Source: a virus
Virus record (IMG/VR): IMGVR_UViG_3300044633_000284
Coordinates: 1-23,778 of that record
DNA: 23,778 nt
Strand: one strand, 5' to 3'
In this document: piece by piece, positions 1-6,520 of the stretch
Numbering within the stretch: position 1 is the first letter of the stretch
Layout of the letters: each line of letters starts with the position of its first letter
Notes under the pieces: generated by a model
What the model was told of the DNA's origin: nothing
Seen by the model: only the letters and a program-made list of their open reading frames with translations
Databases searched by the model: none
Program-made: the position numbers and the translations under genes

Positions 1-761
1 GCGAGCGTCGGCTTAAACAGATCCGCGATCGATCCGGAAGGGTTCGGGTTGACCTCGAAACCGGCCAAGCTATTCAGATCCCTCTGCATATTGTCAACGC
101 GCACGGTGAGGTCACGAACGGCCTTCTCAGCCAGCCCCACGTCCACCCGCACCCCCTGCTCTTCCATGTCCATGATCACAGGCATCAAGTCGCGCTCGAG
201 CCGGTGGACTTGGGCAAGATTCTGCGTCCGCATCTGCTCCTCTTGCCAGTCGTACAGTGCTAGCGTGACCACGGCGTCCTGAATAGCGTATTTAGACACC
301 ATACTGATCGGAGCACGCGAAATGTTCGGCATCTGCGCATTCCGAGTCGAGCGGCCACCGAAGAGTCGTGCCATCTCCTCGTAGATCTCGTCGTCCTTCT
401 TCATCCCGCAGTATTTGCGGGCGAGGAAGTCGAGTGCATAGGTGGGTTCGTGTTCCGAGATCAGTGCGGCGCGGGTCATCGTGCAGTCGATTCTGTCGAG
501 GGGGATCGCCACCCCAGCTTCCCGGAGGAAGTGGAGATCGAATTTAAGATTGTGGCCAACCCACAGATTGACGCGTTTCTCGTCGATGAGGTCGTTGAGC
601 CACTTAATAACGTGTAGGTCAGCTCGAACATCCCAGTACCCCGAGAACCCGGGGAGCGCGATGGAGATACCGAACAGCTTGTCGGCCCACCATTTTAGCC
701 CCGTGGTCTCGGTGTCTATGACCACCACCGGAGCGTGGTCAATGCGTGGGAATTCGGTCAT
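1..761 (-). CDS. DNA polymerase, family A with 3'-5' exonuclease (N-terminal part, runs off the left edge)
   Basis: The first 253 residues are present and the reading frame stays open to base 1. The N-terminal DnaQ-like exonuclease is clear: Exo I VVIDTETTG (D16, E18), Exo II HNLKFDLHFL (H70-L79, D75) and Exo III YAIQDAVVTL (Y158, D162), giving a complete set of metal-binding acidic residues for proofreading. From about residue 185 the helical entry to a pol I-type polymerase domain begins (LMPVIMDMEEQGVRVD), but the palm and fingers motifs lie outside the window. The ATG at 761-759 overlaps the stop of the SSB-like gene as TGATG, so the two are translationally coupled and share the promoter at 1086-1058. 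It is the presumed replicative polymerase of the phage. The family is certain; only the full length is unknown. Confidence 0.93.
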   Translation of the reverse strand, partial: MTEFPRIDHAPVVVIDTETTGLKWWADKLFGISIALPGFSGYWDVRADLHVIKWLNDLIDEKRVNLWVGHNLKFDLHFLREAGVAIPLDRIDCTMTRAALISEHEPTYALDFLARKYCGMKKDDEIYEEMARLFGGRSTRNAQMPNISRAPISMVSKYAIQDAVVTLALYDWQEEQMRTQNLAQVHRLERDLMPVIMDMEEQGVRVDVGLAEKAVRDLTVRVDNMQRDLNSLAGFEVNPNPSGSIADLFKPTL

Positions 762-1021
762 CAGAACGGGATGTCGTCAGACACGAAGTTCGAATCGCTG
801 GCTGGTCGGCCAGTCATAGAACCGCCCTCTTTCCGATTAATCTTGATGGAGAAGAACTTCTTGCCTTCCATCTTGCCGCCCGGTTTACCGTCGTTTACCC
901 AAGCCGAGACCCAGTAGTCTACGCCCTCGACGTTAAGTGAGCCAGTGAATTCCGGGTGCTTGTCAGTCTTGCGATTATCGGCACGGGCCATCATGCCCTT
1001 ATTGGTATTGTCGTATTCCAT
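761..1021 (-). CDS. Small SSB-like protein with DDIPF C-terminal tip (86 aa)
   Basis: The 86-residue protein has a beta-rich middle (residues about 25-65, containing VEGVDYWVSAWVN and GKKFFSIKI) that could be one small OB-like barrel. A short polar linker and the tail SNFVSDDIPF follow. The last residues match the acidic-hydrophobic tip of bacterial SSB (DDDIPF), which recruits replication and repair partners. That resemblance is seen directly; single-strand binding is inferred, and no full SSB domain is recognisable. The ATG at 1021 has a good AGAGGA ribosome site. It is the first gene after a consensus promoter and is coupled to DNA polymerase. Similar short proteins are frequent beside phage polymerases, usually annotated as hypothetical. 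Confidence 0.85.
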   Translation of the reverse strand: MEYDNTNKGMMARADNRKTDKHPEFTGSLNVEGVDYWVSAWVNDGKPGGKMEGKKFFSIKINRKEGGSMTGRPASDSNFVSDDIPF

Positions 1022-1057
1022 CTTAGTGTCCTCTATCTGTTGGTTAATGAAGGTATT

Positions 1058-1086
1058 ATTATACCACCCGCGCTACTGTCTGTCAA
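1058..1086 (-). promoter_or_regulatory. Consensus sigma70 promoter (TTGACA-17-TATAAT)
   Basis: On the minus strand TTGACA (1086-1081) is followed by a 17-bp spacer and TATAAT (1063-1058), with TGG just before the -10 (extended -10). The start would be near base 1050, about 30 bp before the SSB-like ATG. The -35 begins 4 bp after the helicase stop codon, so it fires between genes of the same direction. An inverted repeat GGTAT-AATA-ATACC (1052-1065) overlaps the -10 and could be an operator. Confidence 0.88.
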
Positions 1087-1089
1087 CTG

Positions 1090-2505
1090 TCACAATTTGT
1101 AGCCGTTGTACCCCTCTACTATGTCTAGCACTCGCTTGGAGCGGGTCATTCCGACGTAGAACACTCGGACCTCGTCGTCCGGTGACTTCTCGGCGGTCTG
1201 CTGTACCCGCGTGGTCATGTCGGTGAGAAGAATGACTCGATCCGCCTCATGGCCCTTTGCCGCATGGATCGTAGAAAGTCGGATAGTGGGTTCGGTGTCG
1301 AGATCGGCGTCGGTGTAGAAGTCCACGACCCGGCCGGGGATTTGGAGAGCGACGTAGAACGGGGTGCGACCAAGAGTGGCGAGGTCGCCCGCTTCAAGAA
1401 GCCTGCGAGTCTCAGCGCTGGAAATGGTGAATATTGCATTTCGCTCCCCGTCCGTGACTCGCTCGCCTCGGCCAAGCTTGCGGAACGCCCGGATACCGGA
1501 GGCATAACGATTTTGATAAAGCCCGGGGCGGCCCGACTCTCGCGTGTATGGGATGCGCTGTTCGATAAGCGATTGTTCAACTTCGCGGAGGACTGAATGC
1601 GTCCGTCCCAGTAGTAGTATATCTTCCCCGTGGGTGATTTCCACCGAGTTGATCGATCCGTGTACTCGGACCAATCCCACATCTGCTTTGGGACTAAACT
1701 CCTTATCCACGCGGAATGCGACTCGACGGATGAGGTCTTGAGATCGTGCGTGGACTGAAGCAGGAAGTCGATGCGAGTGCGAGAGCACACGGCTATCACC
1801 CTTATGCTTTTGTGTAAATCTTGCCATACCGTGTACATCCGCACCGGCCCATGTATAAATCGCCTGATCGTCGTCCCCAGCGATATGCACTTCGTGAGAA
1901 CGTCTGACGAGCTTCTCGATGACAGCCCACTGAAGAGGTGATAGGTCTTGAGCTTCGTCGACAAATACAACCTCGGCGTCTGCTCGTACTGCGCCACGGG
2001 CGGCACGTTCAAGCATATCGGTGAAGTCGTAATAGCCATATGTAGATTTCCAATCAGCGTATGCCCGAACAAACGCATTGAACTCGGCCCGAGTACCCGG
2101 CCGGTCCGAGATGTCGTAAACTTCTGCCGGATCGGAAAAGGTGTTCCGGGCATAATTGAGTAGGTCAAGGTAGAAGTCTCCATCGGCACGCTCCTCATCG
2201 TCTTCCGGGGATTTCCCGATAATCGGTATCCCCATAACTGTTGAAAATTCGCGAAGCTTCATCGCGTCCACGACTTGCGTCTGCCGCAAGCCCATGTGAC
2301 GGAAGGCCATCGCGTGAATGGTGGACACATTGTCCGATCGCTTGAGGCCCAGCCGGGAGAGTGCCTCGGAAGCCGCCGCACGAGTAAAAGAAACGAAGGC
2401 CACACGTTCGGCTTGAACGCCTGAATCCCTAGTCTCTTTTACTCGCCGCAGTAGCTCCGTGGTCTTGCCAGTCCCGGGGGGTCCGTAGATGGCGTTAACT
2501 TGCAT
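1090..2505 (-). CDS. UvrD/PcrA-like superfamily 1 DNA helicase (471 aa)
   Basis: An ATP-driven DNA-unwinding motor. SF1 motifs appear in order: Walker A GPPGTGKTT (8-16), motif Ia VAFVSFTRAAA (35-45), Walker B VDEAQD (182-187), motif III GDDDQAIYTWAGAD (210-223), motif V LSTIHAAKGHE (410-420) and motif VI VFYVGMTRSK (448-457). At 471 residues it is shorter than cellular UvrD/Rep (about 670-720), so the accessory 1B/2B domains are probably reduced, as in other compact phage helicases. The frame extends upstream to an ATG at 2598. The start at 2505 is preferred because it puts MQVNAIYGPPGTGKT at the N-terminus and overlaps the previous stop as TAATG; the 31 extra residues do not look like helicase and lie inside the upstream gene. 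It likely works in replication fork progression or recombination. Confidence 0.93.
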   Translation of the reverse strand: MQVNAIYGPPGTGKTTELLRRVKETRDSGVQAERVAFVSFTRAAASEALSRLGLKRSDNVSTIHAMAFRHMGLRQTQVVDAMKLREFSTVMGIPIIGKSPEDDEERADGDFYLDLLNYARNTFSDPAEVYDISDRPGTRAEFNAFVRAYADWKSTYGYYDFTDMLERAARGAVRADAEVVFVDEAQDLSPLQWAVIEKLVRRSHEVHIAGDDDQAIYTWAGADVHGMARFTQKHKGDSRVLSHSHRLPASVHARSQDLIRRVAFRVDKEFSPKADVGLVRVHGSINSVEITHGEDILLLGRTHSVLREVEQSLIEQRIPYTRESGRPGLYQNRYASGIRAFRKLGRGERVTDGERNAIFTISSAETRRLLEAGDLATLGRTPFYVALQIPGRVVDFYTDADLDTEPTIRLSTIHAAKGHEADRVILLTDMTTRVQQTAEKSPDDEVRVFYVGMTRSKRVLDIVEGYNGYKL

Positions 2506-2723
2506 TAAACCGCGTTCTCGTTCAACTTGTGGTCGCCGCACCAATCCGACATGTAAACTACTGGGTAGCCATTCATAGTCGGTGCGTGACGGCGGCAACG
2601 GCCAACAGTCATAACCGGGTTGGTATCGGAATCGGCTGAGCCAATGCGATCACGCGATTTTTCGACGAACCACATACACGTTTTGCACGACATATTGGCA
2701 CTGCGGTGTTTCCATGGGTCCAT
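2505..2723 (-). CDS. Small Cys/His-rich (putative zinc-binding) protein (72 aa)
   Basis: No family is recognised. Residues 10-18 contain MSCKTCMWF with a CxxC pair. Further on there are RCRRH and DWCGDH, so four Cys and two His are spaced like the ligands of a small zinc ribbon. Metal binding is inferred from this spacing only. The ATG at 2723 has a GGGGGT ribosome site lying in the end of the preceding gene (2-bp gap). An internal Met before SCKTC is an alternative start. The stop overlaps the helicase ATG (TAATG), so it is co-translated with the UvrD-like helicase and may modulate it or the host. Confidence 0.78.
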   Translation of the reverse strand: MDPWKHRSANMSCKTCMWFVEKSRDRIGSADSDTNPVMTVGRCRRHAPTMNGYPVVYMSDWCGDHKLNENAV

Positions 2724-2725
2724 AA

Positions 2726-3043
2726 TTACCCCCTATACGTGATACCGCGCACTGCCCACATGCTGGCAGTCTCGGCGTTGGTGATCGCGACGGAGAACAT
2801 ACGCTGGACCTCTGCGTCGTGGTACGTGTCGCGCAGGATTTTGAGCATGATAACCGTGCCATCAAACGCCGCTTTAACTTGGTTCACACGACGCACCTCA
2901 TCCTCGGACAGAGGGTGGTAGGACGTGACCACTGGAGCGGGTGTGGGCTTAGGGGCCTCAATTACCGGCTCAGGGATCTCTTCGGTCTTCGTCGTGTCCA
3001 CGAAGCCTTCGGGCACTTCGTTCGTTTGCTTTTTAGTAGCCAT
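2726..3043 (-). CDS. Candidate Acb2/Tad1-hairpin protein, possible anti-CBASS/anti-Thoeris sponge (105 aa)
   Basis: Residues 1-40 are a Pro/Glu-rich, probably disordered arm. Residues 41-105 form a helical hairpin: SYHPLSEDEVRRVNQVKAAF, then a second helix with AITNAETASMWAVRGIT. The SYHPLS start, the small/acidic residues and the MWAV-x-x-IT end resemble the Acb2/Tad1 hairpin found in many phage small proteins. Characterised members bind cyclic (oligo)nucleotides or gcADPR signals of CBASS and Thoeris and so block defence. The resemblance is recalled from the family pattern, not computed, and sponge activity is inference; the long N-terminal arm is not typical. The ATG at 3043 follows AAAGGA with good spacing. 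It sits in the early/replication operon, a sensible place for an anti-defence gene. Confidence 0.8.
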   Translation of the reverse strand: MATKKQTNEVPEGFVDTTKTEEIPEPVIEAPKPTPAPVVTSYHPLSEDEVRRVNQVKAAFDGTVIMLKILRDTYHDAEVQRMFSVAITNAETASMWAVRGITYRG

Positions 3044-3058
3044 ACTAGTCCTTTAACA

Positions 3059-3072
3059 GGGGCCGAAGCCCC
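3059..3072 (-). terminator. GC-rich hairpin with UUCG loop (weak terminator, processing or translation-control element)
   Basis: In the minus-strand RNA GGGGC-UUCG-GCCCC forms a perfect 5-bp GC stem closed by the very stable C(UUCG)G tetraloop, right after the stop of the 247-aa gene. An outer TTAAC/GTTAA pairing can extend it up to the ribosome site of the next gene. There is no U-run after it, so full rho-independent termination is doubtful; attenuation or mRNA protection is equally possible. Confidence 0.5.
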
Positions 3073-3081
3073 CGTGGTTAA

Positions 3082-3825
3082 TTAATACTCGGAATCGGCG
3101 ACTTCAGTCACTTCACCGTCGTAGTCGTTCGAGACCTTGACAGCCCCGGTACGGATCGTTTCGTACAGCTTCTCGGCGCGCTCGTACAGCTCCTTGTTCA
3201 CGAACCCGAGGGCCGCGACGTTGAAGTTGAAGTAGCTCTCGTTCCGTGCGTTAGTCTCGGTCGTAGCCGACAGCTTGTAGGCGCGGCTGAACGAATCGGT
3301 GTTAGAGAGTCGCATCAGCGAGTTCCAACGCTTGGACACCTTGACCTTGGACTTGGCCATTGAGATGACCGCTTCTTGCCAGTCGTCGCCATTGCGCACC
3401 AGCACGAAGTGTTGAGCCGTGTCGGACACTTCCAACGCTTCTTCGGCCAGCTCCGCGATCGCACGGTCTGCCAATTCTTTACTAGCGAACGCACCACGAA
3501 AGCCGTTACTACCGCCACCACCCGCTTTGCGGTCTTTCCACACGAGGAACTGCTTCGTGTAGTACACCGGCACCACGGTCACTTCAGTGCCGTACAGCGT
3601 ACGGGTGACGTTATTGTACAGCATGCCTTCTTCCGCGCCTTCGATGTAGGCGGGGTCGCTTTTCTTGCGCACTGGGGACAGTGCTTGGATCAGCTCGATG
3701 CGGGGGATGATCATGTCGTCAGTGCCGACATTCTCCGCTCCGCGATTACCTTGCTTCATAAATTCCGGGATCTCGTTAGTTACGATCTCGAACTCTTCTT
3801 TTACTGCTACTTGATTTTTAGCCAT
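3082..3825 (-). CDS. Conserved phage protein, possible ssDNA-binding/recombination protein with acidic tail (247 aa)
   Basis: Residues 35-60 contain DDMIIPRIELIQALSPVRKK and residues 78-97 a beta-rich YGTEVTVVPVYYTKQFLVWK. These features are typical of a widespread phage protein found in replication/recombination clusters, usually annotated as hypothetical. The C-terminus is acidic and ends in an aromatic residue (SNDYDGEVTEVADSEY), as in phage SSBs such as T7 gp2.5, so single-strand binding is a reasonable guess but not shown. A Gly run (GGGGSNG, about 114-120) suggests a flexible loop. The ATG at 3825 follows AGGAG, which sits in the loop of a small inverted repeat (3827-3839). A GC hairpin lies just after its stop. 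Confidence 0.85.
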   Translation of the reverse strand: MAKNQVAVKEEFEIVTNEIPEFMKQGNRGAENVGTDDMIIPRIELIQALSPVRKKSDPAYIEGAEEGMLYNNVTRTLYGTEVTVVPVYYTKQFLVWKDRKAGGGGSNGFRGAFASKELADRAIAELAEEALEVSDTAQHFVLVRNGDDWQEAVISMAKSKVKVSKRWNSLMRLSNTDSFSRAYKLSATTETNARNESYFNFNVAALGFVNKELYERAEKLYETIRTGAVKVSNDYDGEVTEVADSEY

Positions 3826-3826
3826 T

Positions 3827-3839
3827 ACTAGCTCCTAGT
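3827..3839 (-). promoter_or_regulatory. Ribosome site in the loop of an inverted repeat (ACTAG-GAG-CTAGT)
   Basis: Two nucleotides upstream of the ATG at 3825, ACTAG and CTAGT flank the GAG core of the Shine-Dalgarno sequence. Folding would place the ribosome site in a tight loop, and the stem also contains the stop codon of the 45-codon ORF upstream. Ribosomes ending that ORF would melt the stem, so translational coupling is likely. The pairing is seen; the control role is inferred. Confidence 0.4.
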
Positions 3840-3972
3840 TACATGCACGCATTGCGTGCGGGATACCCGGCACCATTGCCGAATTGGGGTGGGGGACGTT
3901 ACTGCGACGCGGGGCTCGGTACCGAGCAGGTTTCCTTTGTCCGCCGCTGGCCACGCCGTCCCCCATAATCAT
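3835..3972 (-). CDS. Putative basic microprotein (45 aa)
   Basis: A 45-codon ORF fills most of the gap between its neighbours. Its ATG overlaps the stop of the 145-aa gene as ATGA (3972-3969), and its stop lies 9 bp before the start of the 247-aa gene. It begins MIMGDGVASGGQRK and is rich in Arg, Pro and small residues, with one Cys near the end, so it would be strongly basic and probably unstructured. No family is recognised. For: ATGA coupling and perfect packing. Against: low-complexity composition and two palindromes inside it, GCTCGGTACCGAGC (3914-3927) and GCACGC-ATT-GCGTGC (3845-3859), which could mean a non-coding spacer instead. Confidence 0.45.
   Translation of the reverse strand: MIMGDGVASGGQRKPARYRAPRRSNVPHPNSAMVPGIPHAMRACN
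3914..3927. repeat. Perfect 14-bp palindrome GCTCGGTACCGAGC
   Basis: The only perfect 14-bp dyad noticed in the replication operon lies inside the 45-codon ORF, upstream of the 247-aa gene. A second inverted repeat GCACGC-ATT-GCGTGC follows at 3845-3859. A dyad without spacer suits a dimeric DNA-binding protein, but no binder is known and chance cannot be excluded. Confidence 0.45.
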
Positions 3973-4406
3973 GTTCGCGTGATTGAGGCACGCGTAAAGG
4001 GCGACACATTCAGAAGCTGGTCTGGTACTTCTTCGCCTTCACGGAACATCTTCTTGACTGCCGCCTTAAGTGTTGAGGGGTTAATATTCTCCTGCAAGAG
4101 GTCGCCGCGCCCGTTGTCGCGGAGCCATGTGAAGAATTCGGACTTCTGGTCCGCTTTCACCGACACGTGCATGTCAGCCGTCAGCGACACGCGGCCAATG
4201 CCGGTCACATTGATGCGGTCCACTCCATCTTCTTCCATCTTGCTCGGCACTTTCGTGATGCGCAGGAAGTCGAACTCCCGATTGATCAGCTTGAGCTGGT
4301 CTTCAAGTGCTTCTTTGCGGTTCTGCATCGTGGACATCGCGTGCACCAAGTCCACCAGCGACATCGGGTCGTACTTCTTGAATTCGCTCTCGATCTCAAT
4401 AGACAT
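3969..4406 (-). CDS. Conserved phage protein of unknown function (145 aa)
   Basis: The function is not recognised. Residues about 15-50 are helical and likely coiled-coil (LVDLVHAMSTMQNRKEALED). Then come the motif KVPSKMEEDGVDRINVTGIG and a beta segment RVSLTADMHVSV. The C-terminal half has FFTWLRDNGRGDLL, NPSTLKAAVKKMF and the ending PFTRASITRT. This coiled-coil plus small alpha/beta layout recurs in small proteins of phage replication clusters that carry no assigned role. The start at 4406 has GGGAGAAGA in front and overlaps the previous gene by 11 bp. Its stop overlaps the ATG of the 45-codon ORF. Confidence 0.85.
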   Translation of the reverse strand: MSIEIESEFKKYDPMSLVDLVHAMSTMQNRKEALEDQLKLINREFDFLRITKVPSKMEEDGVDRINVTGIGRVSLTADMHVSVKADQKSEFFTWLRDNGRGDLLQENINPSTLKAAVKKMFREGEEVPDQLLNVSPFTRASITRT

Positions 4407-4737
4407 TCTTCTCTCCCTTTACTCCGATTCGGATCGCTGTGTATTGCCTGTCGCGGTTGTTCCACTTGAGGATGTTGAAGGTGTCTCCTTTTTCTCGAGC
4501 CATCGCAAATACCAACCCCGCGACTATAGGACTTCCACTGGGGGCAATGAAGTCAACGCCGGGGTCGTACTTATCGAATCGGCTTCGGATGAAGGAGATG
4601 AGCTTTTGGTTGTGGAGGGAATCCGGGACATTCGACACCTCGCTGGTGGATAAGAATACGGGTTCGCCAAAGCGTTCCACATCCTGATAATTGGCTGTCG
4701 TGACCTCTTGTGTCACGAATACTACGGGTTTTTGCAT
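4396..4737 (-). CDS. Unknown alpha/beta protein, possibly Rossmann-like (113 aa)
   Basis: No family is recognised. Predicted order: strand VVFVTQE (5-11), a helix near NYQDVERF, strand PVFLST, helix LHNQKLISFIRSRF, strand VDFIAPSGSP, helix IVAGLVFAMARE, then two strands (FNILKWN, YTAIRIG). Alternating beta-alpha with a Gly/Ser turn at PSGSP suggests a small nucleotide- or ligand-binding fold, which is only an inference. The ATG at 4737 has AGAGGAAG 1-8 bp upstream and lies about 25 bp after the expected start of the promoter at 4798-4770. It is thus the first gene of a sub-operon that also carries the candidate anti-defence protein. Confidence 0.82.
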   Translation of the reverse strand: MQKPVVFVTQEVTTANYQDVERFGEPVFLSTSEVSNVPDSLHNQKLISFIRSRFDKYDPGVDFIAPSGSPIVAGLVFAMAREKGDTFNILKWNNRDRQYTAIRIGVKGEKNVY

Positions 4738-4769
4738 ACTTCCTCTATGTTCTAATCTCTATGTATCCT

Positions 4770-4798
4770 ATTATACACTACGCGAGCATTCCTAGCAA
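4770..4798 (-). promoter_or_regulatory. Sigma70-type promoter (TTGCTA-17-TATAAT)
   Basis: On the minus strand TTGCTA (4798-4793, 4 of 6 consensus bases), a 17-bp spacer and a perfect TATAAT (4775-4770) precede the 113-aa gene. The -35 lies within the end of the SNF2-like helicase gene. It would add transcription of the downstream small genes and the UvrD-like helicase. Confidence 0.7.
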
Positions 4799-6520
4799 GT
4801 TCCGATCGTTTCGGTCGTTGATGCTTGTCCGCACGAACTCGCTCACATCTTTCTTCTCTCGCAACGCCTGATTGACGGCCGCATCTACAGTGCCCTCGGC
4901 AATGATGTCGATGTAGGTCACACTCCGCGTCTGCCCGATCCGGTGTGCACGATCTTCGGACTGCTCGCGATCGGTGAAAGAGAACGAGTTCGAGTAGTAC
5001 ACCACCAACTCGGCGCGGGTCATGTTAAGACCCACACCACCGGTGGCCGCGTTACCCACAAGAAACCGCGCCTTGCCGGTTTGGAACAGGTTCTGCACGT
5101 TGTGGTCGCGGTCGTTCTCGTTAATGCCGCCATGAATCTCCACCACGGAGTCGTGACCGTACCTTTCGCGCAAAGCCTCGCACACCATCCGAATCTCCTC
5201 GATGAACCGGCACCACACGATCGTGCTGGCGTCGTTCTCCTCGGCTATAGCGAGTAGCTCCTCGACTTTCGGATTCTTTCCTGCAATGCGATTATGCGTG
5301 AACTTCGCCGCATCGTAAAGGTCTGGGTTACGCTCAAAGGTGATGATACCTCCGGCGATCTCTTGGAGCCGGAGCATTCGCTCGAGCACTGTCTTGACGG
5401 TGATTCCTTGATCTCCAGATACCGTTTTGTCACGCTTAGCAATGTCTTTATATAGCCGTTTTTGTTCATCTGTCAGTTCAACCTCTCGGGTCTGGTACAC
5501 TTTAGGTGGTAGCTCCGTCAGCACCTCGGATTTGCGGACTTGATAGATGAACGGCGAGATCAGCTCGATAAGCTCTTCCATATTCTGGTAGCCTACCACT
5601 TGCCGATCCTCGTACCCACCCATGATCGCATATCGATTGCGGAAAGAGTAGAAATCCCCGATCCCGATAATGTTCGGATCAAGGAACTCGAATTGCATGA
5701 AAATGTCCATCGGGCCATTCGCCACCGGCGTGCCCGTCATGATCACTTTGTAATTCGCGGATTTGCCCAGCTTCACACAGTTCTTACTGCGCACGGCCGA
5801 GTGGTTTTTAATCATGTGTGCTTCGTCCACAATCATCCCGACCCGGGTACTGCAGTCCACGAACTTCTGCGCAAGATGCACCGCGCCCCCAGCCGCAAGC
5901 GACTCGGTGCCGACGATTAGGAACTTCAGCCGCCCATCGGTTGTGGTATTCCACTCCTCGAATGCCTTGGGCTTGCTGGTGTTCAGGATCATCGTATCGC
6001 ACTCCATCGGGCAGTGGATGAGGACCTCGCGCTCCCAGTTCTTACGCGTACTGAACTTGGTGACAATCAGCACCCGGTCCACCTTGCTGTCCATGTAGTA
6101 AGCGGCAAAGAGATCGAGCGAAGTCTTGGTCTTTCCCGTACCCATATCCATGTAGAACGCGAACGTGCTCTTGTTCCACGCATGGTCGAGTCCCTTGAGC
6201 TGGTACGGCCGGGGTGTGGTCTTGAACGTGTAGACGGGTGGGAACGCCGCTACTTGATTCGTGCGTACGCGCTCGATAGTCGAAGTTGCAACCGTGCGAG
6301 CATCGTCTGTGAATGTGTCAGCATCAAAATTACCCAGCAGAAACTCGCTATTAGCCCGAAGAGCAGGAGCTGTCCACACGCGGCGACGAGAATCCCAACG
6401 CCGATTGGGAATGCGGCGAATCTTGTCCACCATCCACGGCGGGGAGTGAATGACGAATCGGCTGGTCTTTGCGTCATATGCGATCTGCACCTTAGAATTC
6501 TGATCGGAACTTGGGTTCAT
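4778..6520 (-). CDS. SNF2-like superfamily 2 helicase/translocase (580 aa)
   Basis: A DNA-dependent ATPase. Residues 10-52 look like a HARP-type module as in SMARCAL1-like proteins (IPNRRWDSRRRVW), often a fork-DNA-binding part. The motor follows: PRPYQLKGLDHAW (Q-like region, 103-115), Walker A MDMGTGKTK (124-132), DEAH box VDEAHMIKN (231-239), motif III MTGTPVANG (261-269), and motif VI DREQSEDRAHRIGQTR (517-532), whose two Arg and RIGQ are diagnostic of SNF2. All ATPase motifs are intact. The start at 6520 has GAGGT 8 bp upstream and overlaps the primase gene by 29 bp. Expected roles are fork remodelling or strand annealing in phage replication; its exact job is not known. Confidence 0.94.
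   Translation of the reverse strand: MNPSSDQNSKVQIAYDAKTSRFVIHSPPWMVDKIRRIPNRRWDSRRRVWTAPALRANSEFLLGNFDADTFTDDARTVATSTIERVRTNQVAAFPPVYTFKTTPRPYQLKGLDHAWNKSTFAFYMDMGTGKTKTSLDLFAAYYMDSKVDRVLIVTKFSTRKNWEREVLIHCPMECDTMILNTSKPKAFEEWNTTTDGRLKFLIVGTESLAAGGAVHLAQKFVDCSTRVGMIVDEAHMIKNHSAVRSKNCVKLGKSANYKVIMTGTPVANGPMDIFMQFEFLDPNIIGIGDFYSFRNRYAIMGGYEDRQVVGYQNMEELIELISPFIYQVRKSEVLTELPPKVYQTREVELTDEQKRLYKDIAKRDKTVSGDQGITVKTVLERMLRLQEIAGGIITFERNPDLYDAAKFTHNRIAGKNPKVEELLAIAEENDASTIVWCRFIEEIRMVCEALRERYGHDSVVEIHGGINENDRDHNVQNLFQTGKARFLVGNAATGGVGLNMTRAELVVYYSNSFSFTDREQSEDRAHRIGQTRSVTYIDIIAEGTVDAAVNQALREKKDVSEFVRTSINDRNDRNLLGMLA

Noticed and set aside
1215-2198. A 327-codon minus-strand frame within the UvrD-like helicase gene.
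   Set aside because: It runs in a different frame inside a gene with all helicase motifs, has no family resemblance and no ribosome site.
2506-2598. A longer N-terminus for the UvrD-like helicase, starting at 2598.
   Set aside because: The extra 31 residues lie inside the Cys-rich gene in another frame and do not resemble helicase. The ATG at 2505 is coupled to the previous stop and places Walker A at the usual distance from the start.
3856-4653. A 265-codon plus-strand frame opposite the 145-aa and 113-aa genes.
   Set aside because: It lies opposite two genes with good ribosome sites and tight coupling, and its product is a Ser/Arg-rich sequence without domain character.
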